The notes below the pieces were generated by a model, which searched no databases, was not told the DNA's origin, and worked only from the letters and a program-made list of their open reading frames with translations. From assembly GCF_002723935.1 (NCBI RefSeq), contig NZ_BEWM01000002.1, positions 310,001 through 374,000 of the forward strand: a DNA stretch of 64,000 nt, written 5' to 3'. This DNA is from Gluconobacter cerinus. Its GTDB lineage: Bacteria > Pseudomonadota > Alphaproteobacteria > Acetobacterales > Acetobacteraceae. Made by a program: the position numbers and the translations under genes. Below are positions 27,910 through 37,348 of this stretch, piece after piece. How positions within the stretch are numbered: position 1 is the stretch's first letter; every line of letters begins with the position of its first letter.

Positions 27910-27938
27910 ATTTAGGCGGGGCAGCAAAGTGTTTCAAG
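27910..27938 (-). promoter_or_regulatory. Likely RpoH (heat-shock sigma) promoter of dnaK
   Basis: On the minus strand CTTGAAAC (27938-27931) is followed after about ten bases by CCCGCCTAAAT (27920-27910), resembling the alphaproteobacterial CTTGAAA/CCCCATNT heat-shock promoter. It sits about 100 bp upstream of the dnaK start. Confidence 0.55.
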
Positions 27939-28039
27939 CCTTGGCGGTAACATCTTTCATGAAAAATATACGTTCGCATCATTCAGGAAACGGTTGTGAC
28001 TTCCGCTTGGCCACGGAATGGTCCACTTTGAGATAAGTC

Positions 28040-29167
28040 ATGAAAATTAATCTGATATTCCGGGCCGCGCCCCTGGCTGCACTTATCTGTCTTGCTGCCT
28101 GTGGGCCGATAGGGCCATCCAGGCTTCAGCATGACGAGCTTGAATACTCGCGCGCTCTGGGCGAATCCCAGAAGCATGAGATGCTCCTGAATATCGTGCG
28201 CCTGCGTTATGCCGATCCGCCGACGTTTCTGGATACGACGCAGGTCATTGCCGGATATAGCGTATCCAAGAGCGTGAGTGGCGGGTTCTATGCCTATCCT
28301 GCCACTGCCGTCGGCAATTATCTCTTCGGAACGGGGACGATGACATCGGGTGAAAGCCCGACCTTCACCTATCAGCCGGTGACGGGGCAGCAATACGCCG
28401 AGAATATCGTGCGGCCAATTTCTCCTACCGTTATCATGCCCCTCAGTCTCGGTGGTCTTCCCATTGACACCCTCTTGCGCCTGACAGCGCAGTCGATCGA
28501 TGGACTGTCCAACGTGCGAGGGCTGGGAGCAGGGCCATTTGGCGGAGGCTCTGTCCGCTTTTATCTTTTGCTGCATGATCTGCGTCAGCTTCAGATCGCA
28601 GGCGCGATGACTATCCGCATCACAACCGATGCGCCGCCTCCGACCGATGACAACAATACCAAGAAGAGTTCTTCCAAGCCGGAAAACGGCAACGGCCAAG
28701 AGCATTCCTATCTGGTGCTGTCTTCGACATCTGATAGCAGCCTTCTTTCGACGCAGGCGGAAGTGCGGCGCCTCCTGCATCTGGATGCCCAGGCTGAAGA
28801 AGCGGAAATAGTTTACGGCCCCTATCCCAAGCATCCTGGGCAGATTGCTATCCTGACGCGCTCGATGCTCGCGATGCTCACGCAGCTTGCTTATGAGGTT
28901 GAGGTTCCGGAAGAGGACATCAAGGTCGGCCGGACACCGCCAACGATCGGGCAGGTGGGTATTGAGAACCGGCCGGAAGTTGTCATTCATTCAGGACACA
29001 AGGTTCCCGACCGCCGATATGCGGCGGTTGAATATAATGACATGTGGTTCTGGATTGATGAGAAAGACTTCCAGAGCAAGCTCGCCTTCACAATGGTTCA
29101 GGTTCTCAGTGCTCTCGCTGCCACCAACCATACAGGTGGCGCAGTGGTCACGATTCCAGCTGGATAA
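28040..29167 (+). CDS. Lipoprotein of unknown function
   Basis: A 375-residue protein with a lipobox (LICLAAC, Cys21), hence probably an envelope lipoprotein. The mature region begins LQHDELEYSRALGESQKHEMLLNIVRLRYADPP-like, followed by a Ser/Gly-rich stretch, a central LGGLPIDTLLRLTAQSIDGL segment and a low-complexity insert rich in Asn, Lys and Ser (about 200-225). The C-terminal part has YNDMWFWIDEKDFQSKLAFTMVQVLSALA. I recognise the general pattern of a conserved proteobacterial lipoprotein but no function. It lies upstream of sldBA in the same direction, across a 159-bp gap with its own candidate promoter. Confidence 0.7.
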   Translation: MKINLIFRAAPLAALICLAACGPIGPSRLQHDELEYSRALGESQKHEMLLNIVRLRYADPPTFLDTTQVIAGYSVSKSVSGGFYAYPATAVGNYLFGTGTMTSGESPTFTYQPVTGQQYAENIVRPISPTVIMPLSLGGLPIDTLLRLTAQSIDGLSNVRGLGAGPFGGGSVRFYLLLHDLRQLQIAGAMTIRITTDAPPPTDDNNTKKSSSKPENGNGQEHSYLVLSSTSDSSLLSTQAEVRRLLHLDAQAEEAEIVYGPYPKHPGQIAILTRSMLAMLTQLAYEVEVPEEDIKVGRTPPTIGQVGIENRPEVVIHSGHKVPDRRYAAVEYNDMWFWIDEKDFQSKLAFTMVQVLSALAATNHTGGAVVTIPAG

Positions 29168-29237
29168 TGCTGATATTTGCTGAAATGGTCATTTTTCAAA
29201 TAGTTCCAAGCACATTTTTGTTACCGCAAACACGCCT

Positions 29238-29267
29238 TTGTTAAAGGATATTCAGAATAACTCTAAT
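29238..29267 (+). promoter_or_regulatory. Candidate promoter of sldBA
   Basis: TTGTTA (29238-29243) and TCTAAT (29262-29267) are separated by 18 bases, about 60 bp before sldB. A second TTTGTTA copy lies about 21 bp upstream. Confidence 0.4.
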
Positions 29268-29326
29268 GGACCTCGCTGGATAATCGACATACCGTCCCGG
29301 GTATTCAGTCTGGGAGGCATCCGGTT

Positions 29327-29707
29327 ATGCCGAATATTAACGGCACGAAGACTCTGACGGAGTGGCTGACGCTGCTTCTGGGGGTCGTTATTCTTCTTGT
29401 GGGCCTGATCTTTGTCATCATGGGGGCTGACCTCGCGATGCTGGGCGGCTCTGTTTACTACGTCATTTGCGGGATCGTGCTGGTTGCCAGCGGGGTGTTC
29501 ATGGTGATGGGCCGCACGCTCGGCGCGTTCCTGTACCTAGGCGCCCTGGCCTACACATGGGTCTGGTCCCTGTGGGAAGTCGGGGTCAGCCCGATTGACC
29601 TTCTGCCGCGCGCTTTCGGTCCGACCATTCTTGGCATTCTGGTGGTCCTGACCATTCCGGTCCTTCGCCGCCTGGAATCCCGCCGTACACTCAGAGGAGC
29701 CGTCTGA
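29327..29707 (+). CDS. sldB: PQQ-dependent polyol dehydrogenase, membrane subunit
   Basis: The 126-residue membrane subunit of the sorbitol/glycerol dehydrogenase that oxidises polyols in the periplasm. It has four to five hydrophobic helices (about residues 12-34, 40-62, 66-84 and 95-112) and resembles the N-terminal membrane domain of membrane-bound glucose dehydrogenase. It is needed to anchor the large subunit and pass electrons to ubiquinone. Its stop codon overlaps the sldA start (TGATG at 29705-29709), so the two are co-translated. This pair is a Gluconobacter hallmark. Confidence 0.93.
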   Translation: MPNINGTKTLTEWLTLLLGVVILLVGLIFVIMGADLAMLGGSVYYVICGIVLVASGVFMVMGRTLGAFLYLGALAYTWVWSLWEVGVSPIDLLPRAFGPTILGILVVLTIPVLRRLESRRTLRGAV

Positions 29708-31926
29708 TGCGTCGGTCTCACCTTCTCGCAACAGCCGCAGGCCTCGCGCTCGCCTGTTCGCCCCTCGCCGCCCACGCTCAGTTCGCTCCCGCAGGCTCGG
29801 GTGGTTCTCCGACCGCCGCAGTTCCTGGTCCAGGCAATGCGAATGAGCCTACTGAGAGCGGTCCTAAAGAGCAGAGCTATTTTGCCGGACCCTCTCCATA
29901 TGCTCCGCAGGCTCCGGGCGTAAATGCTGCAAACCTGCCGGATATCGAGTCAATTGATCCGTCAGAAGTGCCTGCCATGGCACCCCAGCAGAGCGCAAAC
30001 CCTGCTCCAGGAGACTGGGTTGCTTATGGCCGTGATGATCATCAGACGCGTTATTCGCCGCTGTCTGAAATCACGCCTGAGAACGCTGGCAACCTGAAGG
30101 TCGCGTTCACTTACCATACGGGCAGCTATCCACGTCCAGGTCAGACCAACAAATGGGCAGCTGAAACCACACCCATCAAGGTGGGTGACGGCCTCTATAT
30201 GTGTTCGGCCATGAACGACATCATGAAGCTGGACCCGGTGACGGGGAAGCAGATCTGGCGTCGCAATGTGGATGTGAAGTACCACTCCATTCCCTACACA
30301 GCAGCCTGTAAGGGCGTGACGTATTTCACGTCGTCCGTCGTGCCAGAAGGCCAGCCCTGCCACAATCGGCTTATCGAAGGTACGCTTGATATGCGCCTGA
30401 TTGCTGTTGATGCGGCAACGGGTGAGTTCTGTCCGAATTTCGGTCACGGTGGTCAGGTTAACCTGATGCAGGGTCTTGGCGAGTCCGTTCCGGGCTTCGT
30501 TTCCATGACCGTACCGCCACCGGTCGTTGATGGCGTTGTCGTCGTCAACCACGAAGTGCTGGATGGTCAGCGTCGCTGGGCACCGTCTGGTGTGATCCGC
30601 GGTTACGATGCTGAAAGCGGCAAGTTCGTCTGGGCATGGGACGTCAACAACCCGACCGACCACAGCCAGCCAACGGGAAATCGCCACTATAGCCGCGGTA
30701 CGCCGAACTCATGGGCCGCACTGACGGGCGATAGCGCTCTTGGTCTGGTTTATGTGCCGACCGGGAACTCCGCTGCCGACTATTACAGCGCTCTTCGTAG
30801 CGATGCCGAAAACAAGGTTTCTTCCGCAGTCGTGGCGATTGACGTCAAGACGGGTGAAGAAAAGTGGGTTTTCCAGACCGCCCATAAAGACGTCTGGGAT
30901 TATGATATTGGCTCTCAGGCAACCCTGATGGATATGCCTGGTCCTGACGGCCAGCCCGTTCCAGCTCTTATCATGCCGACGAAGCGCGGTCAGACGTTCG
31001 TTCTGGATCGCCGGACAGGTAAGCCAGTTCTCCCCGTCGTAGAGCGTCCGGCTCCGTCACCAGGCGTCATTCCTGGCGACCCACGGACACCGACGCAGCC
31101 CTGGTCTGTCGGGATGCCTGCTCTGCGCGTGCCTGATCTGAAAGAGACGGATATGTGGGGCATGTCTCCCATTGATCAGCTCTTCTGCCGCATCAAGTTC
31201 CGTCGTGCGAACTACGTTGGTGAATTCACGCCGCCGAGCGTTGATAAGCCATGGATTGAATACCCGGGCTACAATGGTGGCAGTGACTGGGGTTCCATGT
31301 CCTATGACGAGAAGAGCGGAATCCTGATCGCGAACTGGAACATCACCCCGATGTACGACCAGCTCGTCACCCGCAAGAAGGCCGACAAGCTTGGTCTGAT
31401 GCCGATCGACGATCCTAACTTCAAGCCAGGTGGCGGTGGCGCCGAAGGTAATGGTGCCATGGACGGAACGCCATACGGCATCGTCGTGACGCCGTTCTGG
31501 GATCAGTACACGGGCATGATGTGCAACCGTCCGCCTTATGGCATGATCACGGCCATCGACATGAAGCACGGTCAGAAGGTGCTGTGGCAGCACCCGCTGG
31601 GAACGGCTCGTGCTAATGGTCCATGGGGTCTGCCGACAGGTCTTCCCTGGGAGATCGGAACACCGAACAATGGTGGTTCTGTCGTGACAGGTGGCGGTCT
31701 GGTGTTCATCGCAGCCGCTACGGATAACCAGATCCGTGCCATTGACGAGCACACCGGCAAGGTCGTGTGGAGCGCGGTGCTCCCGGGTGGCGGTCAGGCC
31801 AACCCGATGACTTACGAAGCCAACGGACATCAGTACGTTGCCATCATGGCAGGTGGGCATCACTTCATGATGACGCCAGTCAGCGATCAGCTCGTGGTTT
31901 ACGCTTTGCCTGACGCCGTTAAGTAA
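29707..31926 (+). CDS. sldA: PQQ-dependent glycerol/sorbitol dehydrogenase, large subunit
   Basis: The quinoprotein that oxidises D-sorbitol to L-sorbose, glycerol to dihydroxyacetone, gluconate to 5-ketogluconate and related polyols in the periplasm. The 739-residue precursor starts with a signal peptide ending AHA-QF. It has the GDWVAYGRDDHQTRYSPL start of the propeller, several tryptophan-docking repeats (VTGKQIWRR, KTGEEKWVF, HTGKVVWSA), and the PNSWAAL segment near the PQQ-binding site. The large and small subunit genes are fused in an sldBA operon. A hairpin (31978-32022) may terminate the operon. Confidence 0.95.
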   Translation: MRRSHLLATAAGLALACSPLAAHAQFAPAGSGGSPTAAVPGPGNANEPTESGPKEQSYFAGPSPYAPQAPGVNAANLPDIESIDPSEVPAMAPQQSANPAPGDWVAYGRDDHQTRYSPLSEITPENAGNLKVAFTYHTGSYPRPGQTNKWAAETTPIKVGDGLYMCSAMNDIMKLDPVTGKQIWRRNVDVKYHSIPYTAACKGVTYFTSSVVPEGQPCHNRLIEGTLDMRLIAVDAATGEFCPNFGHGGQVNLMQGLGESVPGFVSMTVPPPVVDGVVVVNHEVLDGQRRWAPSGVIRGYDAESGKFVWAWDVNNPTDHSQPTGNRHYSRGTPNSWAALTGDSALGLVYVPTGNSAADYYSALRSDAENKVSSAVVAIDVKTGEEKWVFQTAHKDVWDYDIGSQATLMDMPGPDGQPVPALIMPTKRGQTFVLDRRTGKPVLPVVERPAPSPGVIPGDPRTPTQPWSVGMPALRVPDLKETDMWGMSPIDQLFCRIKFRRANYVGEFTPPSVDKPWIEYPGYNGGSDWGSMSYDEKSGILIANWNITPMYDQLVTRKKADKLGLMPIDDPNFKPGGGGAEGNGAMDGTPYGIVVTPFWDQYTGMMCNRPPYGMITAIDMKHGQKVLWQHPLGTARANGPWGLPTGLPWEIGTPNNGGSVVTGGGLVFIAAATDNQIRAIDEHTGKVVWSAVLPGGGQANPMTYEANGHQYVAIMAGGHHFMMTPVSDQLVVYALPDAVK

Positions 31927-31977
31927 AGCCGACGACTGTGGCGGATGTGCTGTGCACATTCGCTACACTCCATCGTC

Positions 31978-32022
31978 AAGGGGGGACTTCTGTGCTAGCA
32001 GGGCATGGACGCCTCCCTTTTT
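31978..32022 (+). terminator. Possible terminator after sldA
   Basis: AAGGGGGG (31978-31985) pairs with CCTCCCTT (32012-32019), with one wobble and a long loop, followed by more T. It overlaps the upstream in-frame extension of the next gene, supporting that gene's later start. Confidence 0.5.
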
Positions 32023-32121
32023 CGTTTCTGCCTGTTTTTCATTCTGAAAGCCTCAGGCGCAGACCGATCAGGAAGGCTTCTCGTTCGGATCAAAATTTCA
32101 GAATGGCCCGCCGAAACGCTC

Positions 32122-33306
32122 ATGACTGACCGTTCTCCCGTGATCCTCCAGGTCCTTCCTGCACTCAGTACTGGGGGGCTTGAGCGCGGTGCCATCGAAA
32201 TCGCCGCTGCCATCACTCAGGCGGGCGGGAAAGCCATTGTTGCTTCAAAGCCGGGGCCGCTGCTGATCCAGTTGAGGCACGCTGGCGCAATTCATGTGCC
32301 GCTCAACCTGAAATCCAAATCACCTGTTGCTGTACTGCGCCGGGCCCGTGATCTTCAGAAACTGATCCGCCAGCAGGGGGTGGATCTGGTGCATGCCCGC
32401 TCCCGTATTCCGGCATGGGCGGCCTGGCTGGCCTGTCGTCGTGAAGGGATCCCGCTGGTCACGACATGGCATGGTGTTCATGGTGCGGGTTGGTGGGGCA
32501 AGAAGCTTTACAATTCTGTTCTGGCCCGTGGCACGCGCGTGATTGCCATTTCGAATTTCATCGCTGGCCGTTTGTCCGGGCAATATGGTGTTCAGTCAGA
32601 CCGTCTGCGGACCATTCCCCGTGGGGCCGACCCTTCTCTTTTTGACCCGGAAAAGGTCTCCGGCGAGCGGATCCAGCGTCTTGCTGAAGCTTGGTCAGTG
32701 CCTCACGGCGCCCGCGTGATCCTGATGCCTGCACGTCTAACGGCGTGGAAAGGGCAGAGGGTCCTGATTGAAGCGCTGAAGTTTCTCAAACAGGCCTCTG
32801 TTGCACCCTGGATCTGTGTTTTGGTTGGCCCGGAAACGGATCATAAATTCGCGCTCTCTCTTGGGCGGAGAATTCAGGAGCTGGGTCTGGAAGACAGGGT
32901 TCGCTTCGCAGGGACATGCCAGGACATGCCAGCGGCCTGCGCTTTGGCGTCCGTTGTCGTCGCACCGTCTCTGCGGCCTGAACCCTTCGGGCGGACGCTT
33001 GTAGAGGCGCAGATGATGGGCAAACCCGTTATCGGAACGGCACAGGGCGCCATGATGGAGACGGTATTGCCCGGACAGACCGGTCTCGTTATTCCTCCCG
33101 ATAATCCTCAGGCATTGGCCGAAGCACTTGTCGGCATTCTGTCGGCCGATGATGAGACGCTTGCCTATCTGGCAGAAAATGCCCGTGAGCATGTCTTGCG
33201 AAATTATACGATCCGACAGATGCAGTCGGCGACACTCGGTGTATATGACGAGCTGCTTGGAACGCATCTTCGAGCATCTTTCGACGGACAGACTGATGAC
33301 AACTGA
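32122..33306 (+). CDS. Glycosyltransferase family 4 protein
   Basis: A 394-residue GT-B fold enzyme that would transfer a sugar from a nucleotide donor, probably in surface polysaccharide or lipopolysaccharide assembly. The N-terminal GGLERGAIEIAAAI loop and the C-terminal donor site (EPFGRTLVEAQMMGKPVIGT, with the EX7E motif) are present. I chose ATG 32122 over an upstream in-frame ATG because homology begins at VILQVLPALSTGG. The last bases overlap the next small ORF. The acceptor cannot be read from the sequence. Confidence 0.85.
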   Translation: MTDRSPVILQVLPALSTGGLERGAIEIAAAITQAGGKAIVASKPGPLLIQLRHAGAIHVPLNLKSKSPVAVLRRARDLQKLIRQQGVDLVHARSRIPAWAAWLACRREGIPLVTTWHGVHGAGWWGKKLYNSVLARGTRVIAISNFIAGRLSGQYGVQSDRLRTIPRGADPSLFDPEKVSGERIQRLAEAWSVPHGARVILMPARLTAWKGQRVLIEALKFLKQASVAPWICVLVGPETDHKFALSLGRRIQELGLEDRVRFAGTCQDMPAACALASVVVAPSLRPEPFGRTLVEAQMMGKPVIGTAQGAMMETVLPGQTGLVIPPDNPQALAEALVGILSADDETLAYLAENAREHVLRNYTIRQMQSATLGVYDELLGTHLRASFDGQTDDN

Positions 33307-33472
33307 CAAGACGGAAAACGGCAAAGCTACGGCCCATCTGACTGATAAGGCGCAGGCTGCCAAAGAGGCACGCGCAGTTCGCGAAGCCAAGGCGCTCCGG
33401 GCCAATCTTCTGCGTCGGAAACAGCAGCAGCGCATCAGGCCCACAGCGCCCACACCGTCCTCCGAAAGCTAA
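33296..33472 (+). CDS. Small Ala/Arg/Lys-rich protein, unknown
   Basis: A 58-residue protein (starting MTTDKTENGKATAHLTDKAQ) overlapping the 3' end of the glycosyltransferase gene by 11 bases, which suggests translational coupling. The sequence is rich in Ala, Lys, Arg and Gln and lacks hydrophobic segments. It is predicted to form one long charged helix (about residues 15-45), with a Pro/Ser tail. No family recognised. The overlap and the frame shift from the upstream gene argue that it is a real small gene, but direct support is missing. Confidence 0.5.
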   Translation: MTTDKTENGKATAHLTDKAQAAKEARAVREAKALRANLLRRKQQQRIRPTAPTPSSES

Positions 33473-33478
33473 GGCGTC

Positions 33479-34381
33479 ATGAAAATTCGTCTGCCAACGC
33501 CAACGCCACAGGAACTGGCGTTGGCGGGCGTTACGGCGCTCTGGGGAGGCACTTTTCTGATCCTGCATCTGGCCATGCAGCATTGCGGACCGATGTTTTT
33601 TGTCGGTGTGCGATTTCTGATGGCCGCAGCCATGGTGGCGTGTCTGGCAGGTCGTCACATGACGGGTCTGACACGGAAAGAAGTGCGATCCGGTATTCTG
33701 ATCGGGATTGCCCTTTCAATCGGGTATGTTCTGCAAAGTGCAGGTTTGCGTGAGGTGACCAGCAGCCGTTCTGCATTCATCACGGCTCTCTATGTGCCGT
33801 TGGTGCCACTGTTCCAGTGGGCCATTCTGCGTAAATCGCCGCACATTATGAGCTGGGTCGGAATCGGCCTGGCGTTTGCCGGCTTGATTGCGCTGGCAGG
33901 GCCGGCAGCCCTGACCCTGACCTTTAGCCATGGCGATTTACTGACGGTGCTGTCAGCATGCGCCATCGCCGCCGAAATTGTTTTGATCAGCCTGTTTGCC
34001 CAAGGCGTGGACAGTCGTAGAATCACGGTCTGTCAGCTTGTTGGAGGCGGCCTTTTTGCACTTTTGCTCATGCCGGTCGCCGGGGAGCATGTGCCAACGT
34101 TTTCATGGATCTGGGTTGTCTGTGCTGCGGCTCTCGGAAGCCTGAGTGCTCTGGTACAACTCGTGATGAACTGGGCTCAAAAGTCCGTCCCACCTTCAAA
34201 AGCTGCTGTGATTTATGCAGGAGAGCCTGTCTGGGGTGGACTGGTCGGCTGGCTGGCAGGCGATCAACTGCAGGCCACCACGCTTCTTGGGGCTGCTTTG
34301 ATTGTCTGTGGTGTTCTTGCCAGTGAGATGAGACCGCGCTGGCTTGTCAAAAGGCAACAGCACCTCACGGAAAATGGCTAA
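33479..34381 (+). CDS. EamA/DMT-family transporter
   Basis: A 300-residue inner-membrane protein with about ten hydrophobic helices in two EamA repeats (about 10-145 and 150-290). Features include the first-repeat GGTFLILHLA, the SSRSAFITALYVPLVPLF segment and the second-repeat AAVIYAGEPVWGGLVGW. Family members export amino acids, purines or sugars; the substrate here is unknown. It follows the small basic ORF by six bases and precedes dcd on the same strand. Confidence 0.88.
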   Translation: MKIRLPTPTPQELALAGVTALWGGTFLILHLAMQHCGPMFFVGVRFLMAAAMVACLAGRHMTGLTRKEVRSGILIGIALSIGYVLQSAGLREVTSSRSAFITALYVPLVPLFQWAILRKSPHIMSWVGIGLAFAGLIALAGPAALTLTFSHGDLLTVLSACAIAAEIVLISLFAQGVDSRRITVCQLVGGGLFALLLMPVAGEHVPTFSWIWVVCAAALGSLSALVQLVMNWAQKSVPPSKAAVIYAGEPVWGGLVGWLAGDQLQATTLLGAALIVCGVLASEMRPRWLVKRQQHLTENG

Positions 34382-34453
34382 ACCGACACATTGCGTGATC
34401 GGGCGGCTGTCGCTAGAGCAGATCGATCCCCCCGTGTAGGAGTTAATGCGTCC

Positions 34454-35005
34454 ATGCCAATCATGCCTGATACCTGGATCCGCCAGATGGCCAAAGAACA
34501 CGGCATGATTGAACCGTTTGTGGAAAACCAGAAGCGGGAAGGCGTTATTTCCTACGGTCTGTCGTCATACGGTTATGACGCGCGTGTCGCGGAAGACTTC
34601 AAAATCTTTACCGATGTGGACAGTGCCGTCGTCGATCCGAAGAACTTCGCCGCGAACAGCTTCGTGACACGGACGGGCGACATCACGATTCCCCCAAACA
34701 GCTTCGCACTGGCGCACACGATCGAATATTTTCGTATTCCGCGGGACACGCTGGTCGTCTGCCTTGGCAAGTCCACCTATGCGCGCTGCGGTATCATCGT
34801 GAATGTGACGCCGCTTGAGCCGGAGTGGGAAGGGCAGGTCACCATCGAAATCAGTAACACGACGCCGCTGCCTGCGCGCATCTATGCGAACGAAGGCATC
34901 TGCCAGTTCCTGTTCTTCCAGGGCGCCAGCCCTTGCGAAGTCAGCTACGCGGATCGTGCCGGTAAATACATGCGCCAGTCCGGCGTAACCACGCCTCGGC
35001 TGTAA
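34454..35005 (+). CDS. dcd: dCTP deaminase
   Basis: Deaminates dCTP to dUTP for thymidylate synthesis. The 183-residue protein has the family block [17 protein letters not shown] near residues 25-42, the trimer-interface segment [42 protein letters not shown], and the catalytic glutamate in [20 protein letters not shown]. The C-terminus has the flexible lid sequence. I chose ATG 34454 at [15 protein letters not shown] because conserved residues begin there. It is followed by murA after 14 bp in the same direction. Confidence 0.96.
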   Translation: MPIMPDTWIRQMAKEHGMIEPFVENQKREGVISYGLSSYGYDARVAEDFKIFTDVDSAVVDPKNFAANSFVTRTGDITIPPNSFALAHTIEYFRIPRDTLVVCLGKSTYARCGIIVNVTPLEPEWEGQVTIEISNTTPLPARIYANEGICQFLFFQGASPCEVSYADRAGKYMRQSGVTTPRL

Positions 35006-35019
35006 GGAGCGCATCACTC

Positions 35020-36276
35020 ATGGACCGTTTCATTATTCGTGGTGGCCATCGCCTGACGGGCGAAATCGAGATCGGGGGCGCAAAGAACTCCGGCCTCAAG
35101 CTCATGGTCGCAGGCCTGCTGACCTCTGATCGTCTGGTGCTGTCCAACGTTCCGCAGATTGCCGACATCAAGACGATGCGCGATCTTCTCAAGGGGCTGG
35201 GCATCGCCGTCGAGGCTGTGGGTGAGCGCACCCTCTCTATCGGAGGCGAAATCGGATCGGTGGAAGCCCCGTACGACATCGTTTCCAAGATGCGCGCTTC
35301 CATTCTCGTTCTTGGCCCGCTTCTGGCGCGTGCCCGTGAAGCCAAGGTTTCGCTGCCGGGTGGCTGCGCTATTGGCACGCGTCCTGTGGACATGCACCTC
35401 AAGGGGCTTGAAGCTCTGGGTGCTGAAATTCGTCTTGAGAACGGATACATCAATGCCCGTGCGCCCGAAGGCCTGAAGGGCGACCGGATTATCCTGCCGT
35501 TCGCCAGTGTTGGTGCGACGGAAAATCTGCTGATGGCGTCCACGCTCGCCAAAGGCCGTACCGAAATCGTCAACGCAGCGCGTGAGCCCGAAATCAGCGA
35601 TCTGGTGCACTGTCTCAACGCGATGGGCGCACAGATTACGGGCGAAGGTTCCGGTACACTGATCATTGAAGGCGTAGAGCGCCTGCATGGTGCCAACTAT
35701 GCGGTCATGCCAGATCGCATCGAATGCGGCACCTATGCTTGCGCTGCGGGCATCACGGGCGGTGATCTTCTGCTCGTTGGTGGTCGTGCCGATGATCTGG
35801 GGGCTGTAATCCGTACCCTTCAGGAAACGGGTGTTGAAGTTGAGGAAGATCCGCGTGGTCTGCGTGTCCGTCGCACCGGTAAGCTGACAGGCGTGGACAT
35901 CATGACGGAGCCATATCCGGGTTTCCCGACGGACATGCAGGCCCAGTTCATGGCGATGCTCTCTGTTGCGGATGGTGCGTCCATGATTACCGAGACGATT
36001 TTCGAAAATCGTTTCATGCATGTTCCTGAGCTGAACCGGATGGGTGCGCGCATCAATCCACATGGTCGCTCGGCAATTATTCGTGGCGTTCCGAAGCTGT
36101 CCGGTGCTCCGGTCATGGCTACTGATCTTCGGGCGTCTTTCTCGCTCATTCTGGCTGGACTTGCTGCTGAAGGCGAGACGCAGCTCAGCCGGATTTACCA
36201 TCTGGATCGTGGGTATGAGGGCGTAGATCGCAAGCTCGCAGCATGTGGTGCTGATATCGAACGCGTTTCAGACTAA
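35020..36276 (+). CDS. murA: UDP-N-acetylglucosamine 1-carboxyvinyltransferase
   Basis: First committed step of peptidoglycan synthesis; transfers enolpyruvate to UDP-GlcNAc. The 418-residue protein starts [29 protein letters not shown]. It has the fosfomycin-reactive cysteine in [18 protein letters not shown] (about residue 116) and the conserved [15 protein letters not shown] and [13 protein letters not shown] segments. The central [17 protein letters not shown] has a Cys in place of the more usual Ala or Thr, which I note as a variant of unknown effect. A strong terminator follows. Confidence 0.97.
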   Translation: MDRFIIRGGHRLTGEIEIGGAKNSGLKLMVAGLLTSDRLVLSNVPQIADIKTMRDLLKGLGIAVEAVGERTLSIGGEIGSVEAPYDIVSKMRASILVLGPLLARAREAKVSLPGGCAIGTRPVDMHLKGLEALGAEIRLENGYINARAPEGLKGDRIILPFASVGATENLLMASTLAKGRTEIVNAAREPEISDLVHCLNAMGAQITGEGSGTLIIEGVERLHGANYAVMPDRIECGTYACAAGITGGDLLLVGGRADDLGAVIRTLQETGVEVEEDPRGLRVRRTGKLTGVDIMTEPYPGFPTDMQAQFMAMLSVADGASMITETIFENRFMHVPELNRMGARINPHGRSAIIRGVPKLSGAPVMATDLRASFSLILAGLAAEGETQLSRIYHLDRGYEGVDRKLAACGADIERVSD

Positions 36277-36301
36277 AGATTGTTTAGGCTTCTTTTGATG
36301 C

Positions 36302-36336
36302 AAGCGGTGAGCCATTTTGGTTCACCGCTTTTTTTT
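36302..36336 (+). terminator. Terminator after murA
   Basis: AAGCGGTGAGCC (36302-36313) pairs with GGTTCACCGCTT (36319-36330), including one wobble, followed by a T-run to 36336. Confidence 0.92.
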
Positions 36337-36474
36337 GTGGCTCGTGCGTCTGAAGCCATCTGTTATGAAACGCTTCCTCTCTGTCGGGCGTAATACGTCA
36401 AACCCGAAAGTCTTCCTTAGGCATTTGATAAATTCCCCAGGGATTGAATGCGGCAGAGTCAGGAGAAGCAGAGA

Positions 36475-37311
36475 ATGACGATTCCGACAGTCACGCTGAA
36501 TGACGGCACAACCATTCCGGCGATCACGTTCGGAACCTATAAGCTGAACGGCGCTGCGGGCGTTGAAGCCATGAACAGTGCCCTCAACGTGGGCTATGAT
36601 GCGCTGGACAGTGCGTTCAATTATGAGAATGAAGGTGCAGTTGGCCGCGCCGTGCGTGAGAGCGGCCGCCCCCGGGAAGAACTGCGCGTCGCCTCAAAGC
36701 TACCAGGCCGCCATCATGACTATGATGCTGCGCTGACAACGATCGAGGAGTCCCTCTATCGCACGCAGCTTGATTACTTTGACCTGTATTACATTCACTG
36801 GCCTAACCCGAAGCAGGGCAAGTACGTTGAAGCCTGGAAAGCCCTGATTGAGGCAAAGAAGCGCGGCTATATCCGATCAATTGCCGTATGCAATTTTCTG
36901 CCAGAACATCTTGAGCGGCTGAAAGCCGAAACAGGCGTTCTTCCGTCGATCAACCAGATTGAACTGCATCCCTATTTCCCGCAGGACGAGATGCGGAAGT
37001 GGAATCATGATCACGGGATCATTACGCAGGCTTGGAGCCCCTTGGGGCGCGCAAGTGACCTTCTGACAAATCCTCTGTTGAAAACAATTGCTGAGCGGTT
37101 AGGCAAGGAAGTCGGGCAGGTTATTCTCCGCTGGCATCACCAGCTTGGTTCTGTGCCCATTCCCAAGTCTGCCACGCCTGAGCGGCAGATTAAGAACAGG
37201 TCCATTTTCGACTTTGCCCTGACAGAAGACGATATGACAAAAATTGCCTCTCTGGCACGTGCGGATGGGCGTCTCGCCGATCAGGATCCTGCCACTTACG
37301 AGGAATTTTGA
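36475..37311 (+). CDS. Aldo/keto reductase
   Basis: A 278-residue NADPH-dependent carbonyl reductase. The tetrad is complete: Asp45 and Tyr50 (DSAFNYENE), Lys75 (ASKL) and His108 (YIHWP). The NADP-binding C-terminal segment (IPKSATPERQIKNRSIF) is that of AKR5-type 2,5-diketo-gluconate/aldehyde reductases. In Gluconobacter such enzymes reduce keto-sugars, but the exact substrate is not given by the sequence. I chose ATG 36475 because a GGAGAAG ribosome site precedes it. Confidence 0.9.
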   Translation: MTIPTVTLNDGTTIPAITFGTYKLNGAAGVEAMNSALNVGYDALDSAFNYENEGAVGRAVRESGRPREELRVASKLPGRHHDYDAALTTIEESLYRTQLDYFDLYYIHWPNPKQGKYVEAWKALIEAKKRGYIRSIAVCNFLPEHLERLKAETGVLPSINQIELHPYFPQDEMRKWNHDHGIITQAWSPLGRASDLLTNPLLKTIAERLGKEVGQVILRWHHQLGSVPIPKSATPERQIKNRSIFDFALTEDDMTKIASLARADGRLADQDPATYEEF

Positions 37312-37348
37312 CGTTTGAAGGGCTTCCTGCAGCGGAAGCCCCCTTCGG

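Noticed and set aside
32005-32121. An N-terminal extension of the glycosyltransferase from ATG 32005
   Set aside because: The extra 39 residues do not resemble the family, the ribosome site is weak and the sequence overlaps a possible terminator of sldA.
35014-36201. A 395-codon frame opposite murA
   Set aside because: It is a shadow of murA; there is no ribosome site or known motif.
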